This document shows, in pieces, positions 1-7,882 of a stretch of 64,000 bases of DNA. The stretch spans positions 2,232,001 to 2,296,000 of the forward strand of contig NZ_CP019698.1 of assembly GCF_002005145.1 (NCBI RefSeq), read 5' to 3'. The notes under the pieces are model-generated. The model was not told the DNA's origin, did not search any database, and saw only the letters and a program-made list of their open reading frames with translations. Both the position numbers and the translations under genes were made by a program. Within the stretch, counting starts at the first letter, position 1. Each line of letters begins with the position of its first letter. The stretch is from Desulforamulus ferrireducens (lineage in GTDB: Bacteria > Bacillota > Desulfotomaculia > Desulfotomaculales > Desulfotomaculaceae).

Positions 1-38
1 TTACATTTTGTCATGAAATAGCGATATCGGCCACTCTA

Positions 39-851
39 TTAACCAACAAATAATGCCAATTCCCTATTGAATTTATCCTTCTCATCATAGAATAAGCCGT
101 GGCCGCTGTATTCAAAGGGTATAAGTATAGAGTTTTTAATTCCTTCTTTTTGTACCTCAGCCAGTGGGAAAGGGACAACCTGATCATGAATACCGTGCAT
201 AATTAAAGTGGGAACATTTATTCTACCAAGATCAGAAAATAGCCCCTCTTCGCCTAACCAAGTATTAGCTACAGCAGCGGTGGACCAACCGGCTGCCTGT
301 AGCCCTAATTGAAAGAACCATTCTGCAAAGGGCTGCGTTACATACTGGAAGAAAAACATATCCCCAAACTCCCGCAACATTTTCGGTCGATCGTCATATG
401 TCCCTCTAATGATGCTAAGTACAACTTCTTTGTCTAAGCCGTAAGGGAAATAGGGGCGTTTGATGAGACTGGGAGCTGCTGCGGCAAAGAGAGCTAATTT
501 AGCTACCCCATAGCCTTTATGACGAGCCATATAGCGTATGGCTACCGCCCCACCGGTGGAGTGTCCGCCGAGAGTGATATTCTGTAGCTTCAGCGCCTCA
601 ACAACACTTCTTACATCATCCGCTAAACGATCGTAACTGTAACCGGTCCAAGGCTTATCAGAATTACCAAATCCCCGCATATCCATGCCAATACATCTAT
701 AACCTAATTGGGGAAGCTGGTTAAATTGATATTCAAACATTTTATGATTTGCCGGCCAACCGTGTAAAAAAAAGATCGTCTTACCACCAGTGGGGTTAAT
801 ATCTTCCACATAAACATTTACCCCTGGTTCCACGTTAATATAGTATCCCAT
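39..851 (-). CDS. alpha/beta hydrolase
   Basis: A 270-residue single-domain alpha/beta-hydrolase. The oxyanion motif HGWPA is near residue 30, the nucleophile elbow GHSTGG puts the catalytic Ser at about 98, the acid lies in HGIHDQ (about 223) and the His in YSGHG near the C-terminus. The triad is complete, so it should be an active esterase or haloperoxidase-like hydrolase; the substrate cannot be told. There is no signal peptide, so it is cytoplasmic. The ATG at 849-851 follows a good AGGGAGG ribosome-binding site. It stands alone, divergent from the His-rich gene on the other side. Confidence 0.9.
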   Translation of the reverse strand: MGYYINVEPGVNVYVEDINPTGGKTIFFLHGWPANHKMFEYQFNQLPQLGYRCIGMDMRGFGNSDKPWTGYSYDRLADDVRSVVEALKLQNITLGGHSTGGAVAIRYMARHKGYGVAKLALFAAAAPSLIKRPYFPYGLDKEVVLSIIRGTYDDRPKMLREFGDMFFFQYVTQPFAEWFFQLGLQAAGWSTAAVANTWLGEEGLFSDLGRINVPTLIMHGIHDQVVPFPLAEVQKEGIKNSILIPFEYSGHGLFYDEKDKFNRELALFVG

Positions 852-1067
852 CTAGATTCCTCCCTAACCATTTATTGGTAATATATTATTTTTTTGTAAG
901 AAATTGTGTGCTTACGGCTAGGGAAAGAAGACACGCTAAAAAAGGTTAGAAACGTTCAAAGAGTATATTTTTCTCTATCCCAACCCAGGAAACTCACGGT
1001 TTAACAGTAACCTATAGCAATACCAATCCATATTATGGGACCAAACAATACAAGGAGGTCTCTTAAT

Positions 1068-1412
1068 ATGGGATTCGGATTTCGTCCAGGGGGACAAAGA
1101 CCGCCGATTAAAACTCATGTGCATAATTATCGTACACTAACCAGTTTCGATGTCTGGCATACCCACGGTATGGCAGGTGTTACCAGCCCAACCATTAATC
1201 CTGGACCACGACATGTTCATAGTATGGAAGGAAAAACTACCCTAGTTAATGGCCACGTTCATAGTTACAAAAATATAACCGGCCCGGCTATCCCAACCAG
1301 ACCAGGTTTTCATATTCACAGGTATTACGGTACAGTAGCTATCGCCGGCCGTCTCCCCCACATCCATAGATATATGGGTTTTACTTCCGAAGCTCCGGAT
1401 GATAATTCTTAA
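1068..1412 (+). CDS. His-rich YmaF-like protein
   Basis: A 114-residue protein rich in histidine, with repeated H-x-H elements (THVHNY, HTHG, RHVHS, GHVHSY, HIHRYY, HIHRY) spaced about 20-25 residues apart. This resembles the YmaF family of Firmicutes, whose function is unknown; metal binding is an inference from the histidines. An in-frame ATG lies upstream at 1035, but an AAGGAGG site at about 1052 points to the ATG at 1068. No membrane segment or signal peptide is visible. Confidence 0.7.
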   Translation: MGFGFRPGGQRPPIKTHVHNYRTLTSFDVWHTHGMAGVTSPTINPGPRHVHSMEGKTTLVNGHVHSYKNITGPAIPTRPGFHIHRYYGTVAIAGRLPHIHRYMGFTSEAPDDNS

Positions 1413-1588
1413 CAAGCTATAACTACTGATATTGTCATGACATGAAAATTACCACGAAAAAATAGCTGTTATGAAATAATGTTAATATATCAGAAGGCTT
1501 GACATAAGATATTGGTAACTAACACCTTTTGCTTTTAATTCTGCATAAAAACTGCTGAGAAATCTCACTCTATCATCGAGGTGATTAA

Positions 1589-1723
1589 ATGTCTAAGAGC
1601 AATAACCCCAAGGAGTTAGTTATCCCCAAGTCTGACACCCAAGCTGGACCTGGCTTGCTTAACTTAGAAGAGGCGGTAAGGGAAGAAACTGATCCCCTTG
1701 CTTCATTTAATGAGGCGGATTAG
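1589..1723 (+). CDS. small acidic protein, 44 aa
   Basis: A short gene read by hand: ATG at 1589 after a GAGGTG ribosome-binding site, 44 codons, TAG at 1721-1723. The product starts MSKSNNPKEL and is acidic towards its C-terminus, with no cysteine or membrane segment. It precedes another small gene in the same direction, so the two may be co-transcribed. I do not recognise the family. A small spore or stress protein would fit the size, but nothing in the sequence proves it. Confidence 0.5.
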   Translation: MSKSNNPKELVIPKSDTQAGPGLLNLEEAVREETDPLASFNEAD

Positions 1724-1776
1724 TATTTAGCGCTGCAAGTTTTGACTAAACTACTTTTATATGCGAGGTGTGTTCC

Positions 1777-2031
1777 ATGACGGAACCAATAACAGCTCTT
1801 TTTGCTTCAGTAAACCAGGCCAGTCAGGCATATAAGGAGCTAAAGGAAGCCGGCTTTACCGGGCTCACATCCAATATTGACGATTTTAATGAATCCATCC
1901 ATCCAGACAATAGCGGCGGTACTTTATCTGATTTAGAGTATAAATACAACGTTAGTTTTAATGAACCCACAACACAGGAACAATTTGATCAAGCAGTATC
2001 CATTGTGGAAAAACACGCAGGAAAAATTTAA
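1777..2031 (+). CDS. small YflT/general-stress-like protein
   Basis: An 84-residue soluble protein. The N-terminal pattern (ITALFASVNQASQAYKEL, then GFTGL) resembles the repeat of general stress protein 17M/YflT-type domains, which begin with a strand followed by an alpha-helix that sorts residues for dimer packing. The function of that family is unclear. GAGGTG at 1765-1770 sits six bases before the ATG at 1777, so I prefer it to the in-frame GTG at 1768. A rho-independent terminator follows at 2110. Confidence 0.55.
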   Translation: MTEPITALFASVNQASQAYKELKEAGFTGLTSNIDDFNESIHPDNSGGTLSDLEYKYNVSFNEPTTQEQFDQAVSIVEKHAGKI

Positions 2032-2109
2032 TCGAAAGTGGTAACATTTTCCTGGAAGTGCCATACTATAAAATAACTAAAAGCAAATCTTTTAGTTTCC
2101 CCCTTCCTT

Positions 2110-2137
2110 CCCTGGCAATCTAGCCAGGGATTTTTTT
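2110..2137 (+). terminator. rho-independent terminator
   Basis: The perfect stem CCCTGGC / GCCAGGG (2110-2116 and 2123-2129) with a six-base loop is followed by seven T. It ends the small-gene unit 1589-2031. Confidence 0.8.
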
Positions 2138-2147
2138 ATAATAATTT

Positions 2148-2169
2148 GACCCGGTCAAAAGACCGGGTC
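2148..2169. repeat. perfect 9-bp inverted repeat
   Basis: GACCCGGTC and GACCGGGTC are separated by AAAA. No T-run follows on either strand, so this is not a normal terminator. It lies between two convergent units and may act as an mRNA 3' hairpin. Confidence 0.45.
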
Positions 2170-2260
2170 TGTACGGAGAGTTTTTTATTACCCCTCTTTG
2201 GGGCAATAATTATTTTGTCCAGAAATAGGGCAATTATTATTTCTTTTTTAGCCTAGATAA

Positions 2261-3121
2261 TTACTGGTTATTAAAGGTTGCCGCCAGTTCTTCGGCAACA
2301 CTGTTGAGTTCCTCCACCTGTCTAACCATTTCCTGTAAAGCCTGGGACATTTTATCTGTACTTTCCGCGATAACTCCAGCCTGTTTTTCCGTTTCAGTAT
2401 TGGAATTTTGTATTTCTTTAATGACATCCTTTACTTTATTGACAGATTGGGCACTACTATCCGCCAGTTTTCTTACTTCGTTGGCCACCACATTAAAACC
2501 TTTGCCATGATCGCCTGCCCTGGCGGCCTCAATGGCAGCATTTAAACCCAGTAACTTAGTAGACTCTGCTATATTCCGAATAAAGCCCAAAATTTCTTCG
2601 GTGTTGGTTGCTTTCACCACAGCTTGCTGGGCTGTCTGAGTCAAAATCAAAGTGGTGCCCGCCTGCTCCTCAGCTGCTGCAGCCAGTTCCTGAATAAAGC
2701 CGGTGAGGTTCTCTAAGCCGGATTTTAAATCAACTGTAATCTTTTTCGCCAGAGTTTGGGCATCCTCACGCTGCAAGTGTAATTGAATAACCTGGGCAGC
2801 TATGGAGGCGATGGGTTTTACCACTTCCGGGTCGCCGGTAATACCGATAACCCCCACCCTTTCATTCTGGTGGGTTATCAGTACATTTGAGCCAGCACGG
2901 ACATTATTTAATTTTGCCGCTTCCTCTTTGGTTACACCATAGTAATCCATTTCCCCTTGCATCATTCTTCTGGCAATATCATGAACGGAACCTTCTCTGC
3001 CAGCAATTGTACTGGCAATCACTACACCACCATGGCCGAAAATAGTGATGTTTTCATTCAGCTCTTGGGCGATCATGTGTACCATTTTTCTGGCAAAATC
3101 TTGGTTAATTTCCCTCGTCAT
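2261..3121 (-). CDS. soluble methyl-accepting protein with diacid-recognition domain
   Basis: A 286-residue cytoplasmic chemotaxis-type signalling protein. Residues about 5-115 match the sugar-diacid recognition domain (as in CdaR), with [13 protein letters not shown] and [12 protein letters not shown]. Residues about 150-280 form a short methyl-accepting signalling hairpin containing the conserved tip [20 protein letters not shown]. There is no transmembrane segment or HAMP domain, so it senses an internal ligand, probably a small carboxylate by analogy with CdaR; the ligand is an inference. Two small coiled-coil genes lie upstream in the same direction. Confidence 0.88.
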   Translation of the reverse strand: MTREINQDFARKMVHMIAQELNENITIFGHGGVVIASTIAGREGSVHDIARRMMQGEMDYYGVTKEEAAKLNNVRAGSNVLITHQNERVGVIGITGDPEVVKPIASIAAQVIQLHLQREDAQTLAKKITVDLKSGLENLTGFIQELAAAAEEQAGTTLILTQTAQQAVVKATNTEEILGFIRNIAESTKLLGLNAAIEAARAGDHGKGFNVVANEVRKLADSSAQSVNKVKDVIKEIQNSNTETEKQAGVIAESTDKMSQALQEMVRQVEELNSVAEELAATFNNQ

Positions 3122-3158
3122 TTAGTTAGTTCCTTTCATATAAAAGATAAAAGAGATA

Positions 3159-3332
3159 TTAAATATCCGGCCAACCCAATTCCTTGGTTAATTCTTTAAT
3201 GTGGGCCTTTAATTGGCACTCTTCCAGCTTTAGCCTACCAATTTCTGCACGTATGGCCATTAATTCCTTGACCAATTCATTAATGTGTTCCAGTTTTTGT
3301 TTGTTCCTATAGCTATTGATATCGGTAATCAT
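3159..3332 (-). CDS. small coiled-coil protein, 57 aa, paralogue of upstream gene
   Basis: Read by hand: ATG at 3332, 57 codons, TAA at 3159. It begins MITDINSYRNKQKLEHINEL and aligns with the N-terminus of its upstream neighbour (MVTNLTDYRKRRYLEKLNTL), sharing M-x-T-x-x-x-x-YR, LE and LVKE. It starts four bases after the neighbour's stop, so the pair is translationally coupled. It is mostly charged helix. I do not recognise a family; the pair looks like a tandem duplication with the shorter copy truncated. Confidence 0.6.
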   Translation of the reverse strand: MITDINSYRNKQKLEHINELVKELMAIRAEIGRLKLEECQLKAHIKELTKELGWPDI

Positions 3333-3336
3333 AGGC

Positions 3337-3645
3337 CTAGTTTTCCCCGTTTGCTAATAAATTATCCAACTCCTCTGTAATTTTTTGAATGGATTTCTTT
3401 AATTCGGCCTCTTTTTCCACCAGTTGATAATAACCATAATAGTCTAAGCCCTGCTGCTGTTGCAGCCGCAGTAATAACTCAATCTTAACATTGTCAGGCA
3501 TATTATTAATCATTTCCTGATAATTAGGAAGCTCCAAACTCTCAAAGATATGAAGGTACTGCCTTATTTCAATAATCTCTTTAACCAAGGTATTTAATTT
3601 TTCCAAATACCTTCGTTTGCGATAATCGGTAAGATTCGTTACCAT
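3337..3645 (-). CDS. hypothetical helical protein, 102 aa
   Basis: A 102-residue charged protein predicted to be two or three helices, with a coiled-coil-like tail ending ELDNLLANGEN. No cysteine cluster, signal peptide or membrane segment is visible. It forms a two-gene unit with its shorter paralogue downstream and lies behind the YkgJ-type gene, separated from it by a terminator. Its function is unknown; adaptor-like helices next to a chemotaxis-type protein are suggestive at most. Confidence 0.65.
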   Translation of the reverse strand: MVTNLTDYRKRRYLEKLNTLVKEIIEIRQYLHIFESLELPNYQEMINNMPDNVKIELLLRLQQQQGLDYYGYYQLVEKEAELKKSIQKITEELDNLLANGEN

Positions 3646-3708
3646 AGGCGATCACCCTAAAAGTAATTTCGACATTTAGCTAGTGCTTCCTGCAGTATCT
3701 TTTTATTA

Positions 3709-3740
3709 AAAAAATCGGATCAGTGCCTTCTACTGATCCG
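3709..3740 (-). terminator. terminator overlapping the stop codon
   Basis: On the minus strand CGGATCAG and CTGATCCG pair over a nine-base loop, followed by A and seven T. The TAG stop of the YkgJ-type gene sits at the start of the loop, so the stem includes its last codons. Confidence 0.75.
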
Positions 3741-4392
3741 AAGCTCTAAATATTTGGCCCCATAATTCCGGGGTGCAAACATCCTTTAGCAATACCTGGC
3801 CATAACCGACTTTGCCGGTAAAGGCGTTAACGGGGTAATCTTCTAGGCAAGGGGCTGCCTGGTGCTGCTCATGCATAAAAGGTTTTTGTCCCGCCTGCTG
3901 ACTTTGTATTAACCAAAGGCGAACCAATTCGTCCATGCCTGCATTGACTAACTGAGATCTTAGTTCCTGGGCCTGTTCACTGCTTTCCAGGCAAACAAAG
4001 CTTTGACAGACTAAAGAGCGGGCCATATAGTTAGAACAAATTCTCTCCTCCTGGTTCAGAAAACCACAGGCACCTTCCAGTGTATATCCCAAACTAATAT
4101 CTACCACTGGGCCTTCCACATAAATATAGCAGTAATCTTTGAGAAAAGATAATAATGGCCAATTTTTTTCTAAATCAAGCTGCTCTGCCAGCTTTTCAAC
4201 ATAAGTAAGCGCATCAATGCTGGTAAGGGGAATCCTTTCCCAGCAACATTCATCACAGCCTCGACAGGGCGGCTCCATAGTAGTTTCAATAAAATAATTG
4301 ATGGCATCTAAGTAATCTTGAATTGTTGCCTGCGGATCCAATACCTCAATGTCGTATGATTTGTCAGGTTTTTGAAATACTCTAAGCTTCAT
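3730..4392 (-). CDS. YkgJ-family cysteine-cluster protein
   Basis: A 220-residue protein with the cysteine pattern of the YkgJ/putative zinc- or iron-chelating family. CRGCDECC is at residues 43-50, and later cysteines lie in GACGFL, ICSNYMARSLVCQSFVC and a PCLEDYP segment. The family is thought to bind a metal or Fe-S cluster, but its reaction is unknown. There is no membrane segment. The start ATG at 4392 has only a weak ribosome-binding site. Transcription ends in the hairpin overlapping its stop codon. Confidence 0.8.
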   Translation of the reverse strand: MKLRVFQKPDKSYDIEVLDPQATIQDYLDAINYFIETTMEPPCRGCDECCWERIPLTSIDALTYVEKLAEQLDLEKNWPLLSFLKDYCYIYVEGPVVDISLGYTLEGACGFLNQEERICSNYMARSLVCQSFVCLESSEQAQELRSQLVNAGMDELVRLWLIQSQQAGQKPFMHEQHQAAPCLEDYPVNAFTGKVGYGQVLLKDVCTPELWGQIFRASDQ

Positions 4393-4545
4393 ATAAAACT
4401 CCTATCTTTCTGGCAAACTAGAAATATTAATAAATTAGGCTCTGCCCTAGCTAATCCTGTAATTAGTATACCTTATTAAGCGTATCCTAAGTAAGTATGG
4501 TCTGTGTTTTAGATTAATCTATATGTAGAGGAGCTCCTACGACCG

Positions 4546-5946
4546 ATGCAACTAAAACTAAAGGGTATGCTATCCCTTGCATTGGCCTCCATCTTAGTGG
4601 CGTTAGTCTTCTTCCATTTATTCGGATCCTATCGGTTTACCTTTGAAGGCATAGAATTAAGTGTTAGTACCACCCTATCACACAGGGGCGTAACTCAAAT
4701 CGAAATACCTCCCTTGGGTCTGGTTAGGGCCTCTACCCACCATACCCCTGTGAAGCTCACCATACGAGTGGAAAATATAGATTTAGAAGAAGTTCAGAGT
4801 GCCTTAGAAAATAAGTACAATAAGGAAGAGCTTTCAGAAAAACTTGCCATAACTTTACAAAGGGAAGTCTATGGTTTTGTTACTAAGATTATTTTCATCG
4901 CAGGGCTGGCAGGATTATTTGCGGCATTGATCTTACGCCCGCCACACAGCACTGCCTATTTAAAGAGTGTTTTGATTGCTGTTTCCTTTACCGGCTTACT
5001 TCTTTTGGCCACCTACCAGGACTATAAGCCCCAGGAATTCTCTCACCCGGAATATGAAGGAGCTTTAAAAGCTGCTCCTTGGATGATTGCCATTGCTGAA
5101 GATACCCTGGCCAAAATAGATACATTAAGTAATAAACTGCAACTGGTGGCTGAGAACTTTAACCTGCTGTATAACCAAATTGATAACCTTGAGCCGGTTC
5201 AGACCAGTGAAGGTAACATTAAAGTGCTCCATGTATCGGATATTCATAATAATCCGGCCGCCCTCCAATTTATCGGCAAAATGGCCGAATTATTTGAGGT
5301 TAATTTTATTATCGATACTGGCGACATAAGTGATTTTGGTACTCCCTTAGAGGGCATCTTGCTGGATAAGATTAGCGAACTAAACATCCCCTATTTTTTT
5401 GTGGCGGGAAACCATGACTCCCCCACCATTATTAACAAAATGCGGCAGTTGAAAAAAAATGTCATTATTGCCGAGGAGCCGGTGCAAATTGCTGGTCTGA
5501 ATATTATAGGTTTCCCTGACCCGGCTTCGCAAACCAATCAAATTCAATCCCTTTCCTCCGAACTTGAGGCTGAATATGTACAAAAATATATAGAAAAGCT
5601 GAACAATTATACTAAGGATGATAACAGCTTACCCATTGATATTATAGCTGTACACAGTCCCTACATTGCAGAACCCCTGGCCGGTTATGCACCGGTACTG
5701 GTCTTTGGGCACAACCATCAATATAATGTTAAGGAAATTAATGGTAGTGTTTTAGTAAATGCAGGTACCAGCGGAGCATCGGGTTTAGGAACCTTACAGG
5801 AAAAAACTCAACGTCCCTATTCACTTATGTTATTGCACTTTTACCGGGAAGGCGATAAAAACCGCCTCTTGGCCGTGGATGCCATTCAAATAGACAGTCT
5901 GACAACCGAATTCAGCATGCAGCGTCATCTGTTTACAGACAAATAA
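4546..5946 (+). CDS. membrane-anchored metallophosphoesterase
   Basis: A 466-residue protein with an N-terminal membrane segment (about 7-25), an extracytoplasmic stretch, two more hydrophobic segments (about 113-130 and 140-156) and a calcineurin-like phosphoesterase domain from residue 226 onward. The metal-binding motifs are in order: SDIHNN (Asp 232, His 234), DTGD, AGNHDS, AVHSP and FGHNHQ. The catalytic set is complete, so it should hydrolyse a phosphoester; the substrate is unknown. The start ATG follows GAGGAGC. Its own terminator follows at once, so it is monocistronic. Confidence 0.88.
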   Translation: MQLKLKGMLSLALASILVALVFFHLFGSYRFTFEGIELSVSTTLSHRGVTQIEIPPLGLVRASTHHTPVKLTIRVENIDLEEVQSALENKYNKEELSEKLAITLQREVYGFVTKIIFIAGLAGLFAALILRPPHSTAYLKSVLIAVSFTGLLLLATYQDYKPQEFSHPEYEGALKAAPWMIAIAEDTLAKIDTLSNKLQLVAENFNLLYNQIDNLEPVQTSEGNIKVLHVSDIHNNPAALQFIGKMAELFEVNFIIDTGDISDFGTPLEGILLDKISELNIPYFFVAGNHDSPTIINKMRQLKKNVIIAEEPVQIAGLNIIGFPDPASQTNQIQSLSSELEAEYVQKYIEKLNNYTKDDNSLPIDIIAVHSPYIAEPLAGYAPVLVFGHNHQYNVKEINGSVLVNAGTSGASGLGTLQEKTQRPYSLMLLHFYREGDKNRLLAVDAIQIDSLTTEFSMQRHLFTDK

Positions 5947-5970
5947 AATGCAGGGATTACCCTGCATTTT
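5945..5970 (+). terminator. rho-independent terminator
   Basis: AAAATGCAGGG and CCCTGCATTTT pair perfectly over a four-base loop directly after the phosphoesterase stop codon; the tail is T-rich. Confidence 0.85.
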
Positions 5971-5986
5971 GCTTCTAAAAATAAAA

Positions 5987-6230
5987 ATGGAAGACGGGGA
6001 GGGGCTTCGAACCCATCGACCCGAGCCTTGATTTATAGCCAAGGCTTTTTTCCCTATAAAAAAAATGGAGCGGAAGACGGGGAGGGGCTTCGAACCCATC
6101 GACCCGAGCCTTGATTTATAGCCAAGGCTTTTTTCCCTATAAAAAAAATGGAGCGGAAGACGGGGAGGGGCTTCGAACCCATCGACCCGAGCCTTGATTT
6201 ATAGCCAAGGCTTTTTTCCCTATAAAAAAA
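5987..6230 (-). repeat. three tandem 83-bp repeats derived from tRNA-Gly 3' half
   Basis: Units begin at 6148 and 6065, and a 5-bp-shortened one at about 5987; each is spaced exactly 83 bp from the next and from the 3' end of the real tRNA at 6231. Read on the tRNA strand, each unit has eight T, an A-run, an anticodon-arm-like hairpin (GCCTTG...CAAGGC), a T-arm-like GGGTTCGAA segment and the acceptor strand CTTCCGCTCCA. The 5' acceptor strand and D-arm are missing, so these cannot be working tRNAs. On the plus strand each unit also reads as a terminator (AGCCTTG, loop, CAAGGCT, T6). Open reading frames called here are artefacts. Confidence 0.85.
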
Positions 6231-6231
6231 A

Positions 6232-6306
6232 TGGAGCGGAAGACGGGATTCGAACCCGCGACCCTCGCCTTGGCAAGGCGATGCTCTACCACTGAGCCAC
6301 TTCCGC
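6232..6306 (-). tRNA. tRNA-Gly (anticodon GCC)
   Basis: Read on the minus strand, the acceptor stem is GCGGAAG / CTTCCGC, followed by T and an encoded CCA. The D-arm is GCTC...GAGC, the anticodon arm TCGCC-TTGCCAA-GGCGA gives anticodon GCC, and the T-arm is GCGGG-TTCGAAT-CCCGT. All stems pair. The length is 75 nt including CCA. A near-consensus sigma-A promoter lies just upstream. Three partial copies of its 3' half follow downstream. Confidence 0.96.
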
Positions 6307-6318
6307 ATTTACAAGATA

Positions 6319-6347
6319 AATATACCATATAACAGAAGGCTTGTCAA
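6319..6347 (-). promoter_or_regulatory. sigma-A promoter of tRNA-Gly
   Basis: On the minus strand TTGACA (6347-6342), a 17-bp spacer and TATATT (6324-6319) lie 13 bases before the tRNA 5' end, an almost ideal housekeeping promoter. Confidence 0.85.
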
Positions 6348-6564
6348 AAAAAATTGTGCTAAATTTAGTCATTTAGTTACCTTGTTTTAACCTGAAATAT
6401 TCATATAAAAAATCTGTTGAGCTTTAAAACCTTAGTGCAATAAGAATTAATAAGCCTTTAGCATATCACCCATTAAGTGAAATGAAAGCATGGAAAAAGA
6501 GCCCAAACTTTGGTATTGTAATGGTGTTGTGCAAACCAACCTTTACCAAAGGAGGACTCTTCTT

Positions 6565-7881
6565 ATGAAAAGTGTACAGGAATATAGCATGAACTTCAAC
6601 TCCCGAATAAAAGTTAATTTTAATGGTGGCGACCTAACTTCAGATGCAGGGTTGTTATTGTATAAGGAATTTGATTATAAACTCGGCCTTTCAGAAACTG
6701 TTGAAAAAATGCTGGTAGTTGATGACCCTGTTATGCACCGAGATCATCCTAATAGTGATGTGGTTATCCAAAAGCTTTATCAACATCTTGCTGGTTATCA
6801 CGCTGATGATCATGCGGATGACTTAAGCGAAGAACCCCTACTCACCGCTATACTGGGAAAAAAGCGCTTGGCCTCGCAGCCAACAATCTCCCGGTTCAAT
6901 GAAAAAGCAAATATTGCAACTGCAAAATCATTGGAACATATTAATGAGATCTTACAAAAGCGAGTATATATGCTTAAACCCCAAGACCAGTTTGTTATGG
7001 ATCTTGATTCTTCCGGCTTTACTGCTTACGGTAATCAATATGGAGCAAACTTCAATTCTCATTATCAAGAGCGGGGGTTTCACCCTCTATTTTGTTTTGA
7101 CGGACTGACAGGTGATTGCCTTAAAGCCGAGCTTCGTGCTGGCAACGTATATACTTCTCGTCAGGTGGTGCGATTTGTCGGTCCACTCCTTAAAAGGTAT
7201 GAGACTTGGGTTAGCAATCCTTTAATTGTTTTGCGCGCAGATAGTGGTTTTGCCGTTCCGGAACTCTTTAAACTAGTAGAAAACAAGGGTCATAAATATG
7301 TAATTCGCTTAAAAGCCAATGCTCGTCTTCAATCTGTTGCACATTCCATGGCGGACCAAGTATTAAACCCTGAAAGACTACATGAAAGGCAAGTCCACTA
7401 CCGGGAATTTCTGTATCAAGCCAGTAGTTGGGATCGTGCCCGCCGCGTTGTTGTCAAAATGGAACGGCCTGCTGGACAATTGTTCTTTGAATTCACGTTT
7501 ATCGTGACAAACATGGAACTACAACCGCGTAATATCGTTCGTTTTTACTGTCAACGTGGGCATATGGAAAACTTTATTAAGGAAGCCAAAAATGGATTCG
7601 CTTGTCACAAAATGAGCAGCACTAACTTTGAATCCAATGCAGTAAAACTGCAGTTATCCATGTTGGCATACAACTTTAACAACTGGTTTCGCAGGTTGTG
7701 CTTGCCTGAACCAATGAAACCAAACCGAATGGAGACACTGCGGTTGAAATTAATCAAAATTGCAGGGAAACTGGTACGTTCCGCTCGCTACTGGACCTGG
7801 AAGTTATGCAGCTCTTATATATACCAAAATTCATTTATACAAACCTTGCAAAATATAAGCAGCTTGCCTTGTTTTTCGTAA
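6565..7881 (+). CDS. IS1380-family transposase
   Basis: A 438-residue DDE transposase of the IS1380 family: N-terminal GGDLTSDAGLLL, first catalytic Asp in MDLDSSGFTAYG, second in VLRADSGFAVPEL, and a C-terminal region with the ENFIKEAKNGF helix that carries the Glu. All three acidic residues are present and the frame is intact, so it may be active. The in-frame ATG at 6490 is less likely than the ATG at 6565, which has a strong AAAGGAGG ribosome-binding site. The stop codon abuts the terminal repeat of the next IS. Confidence 0.9.
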   Translation: MKSVQEYSMNFNSRIKVNFNGGDLTSDAGLLLYKEFDYKLGLSETVEKMLVVDDPVMHRDHPNSDVVIQKLYQHLAGYHADDHADDLSEEPLLTAILGKKRLASQPTISRFNEKANIATAKSLEHINEILQKRVYMLKPQDQFVMDLDSSGFTAYGNQYGANFNSHYQERGFHPLFCFDGLTGDCLKAELRAGNVYTSRQVVRFVGPLLKRYETWVSNPLIVLRADSGFAVPELFKLVENKGHKYVIRLKANARLQSVAHSMADQVLNPERLHERQVHYREFLYQASSWDRARRVVVKMERPAGQLFFEFTFIVTNMELQPRNIVRFYCQRGHMENFIKEAKNGFACHKMSSTNFESNAVKLQLSMLAYNFNNWFRRLCLPEPMKPNRMETLRLKLIKIAGKLVRSARYWTWKLCSSYIYQNSFIQTLQNISSLPCFS

Positions 7882-7882
7882 A

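Noticed and set aside
5987-6236. The 83-bp tandem repeats as a CRISPR array
   Set aside because: The units are contiguous copies with no variable spacers, and each is homologous to the tRNA 3' half.
5830-6328. Three open reading frames repeating GSKPLPVFRSIFFIGKKALAINQG
   Set aside because: They are translations of the 83-bp tRNA-derived repeat and of the tRNA itself, without ribosome-binding sites.
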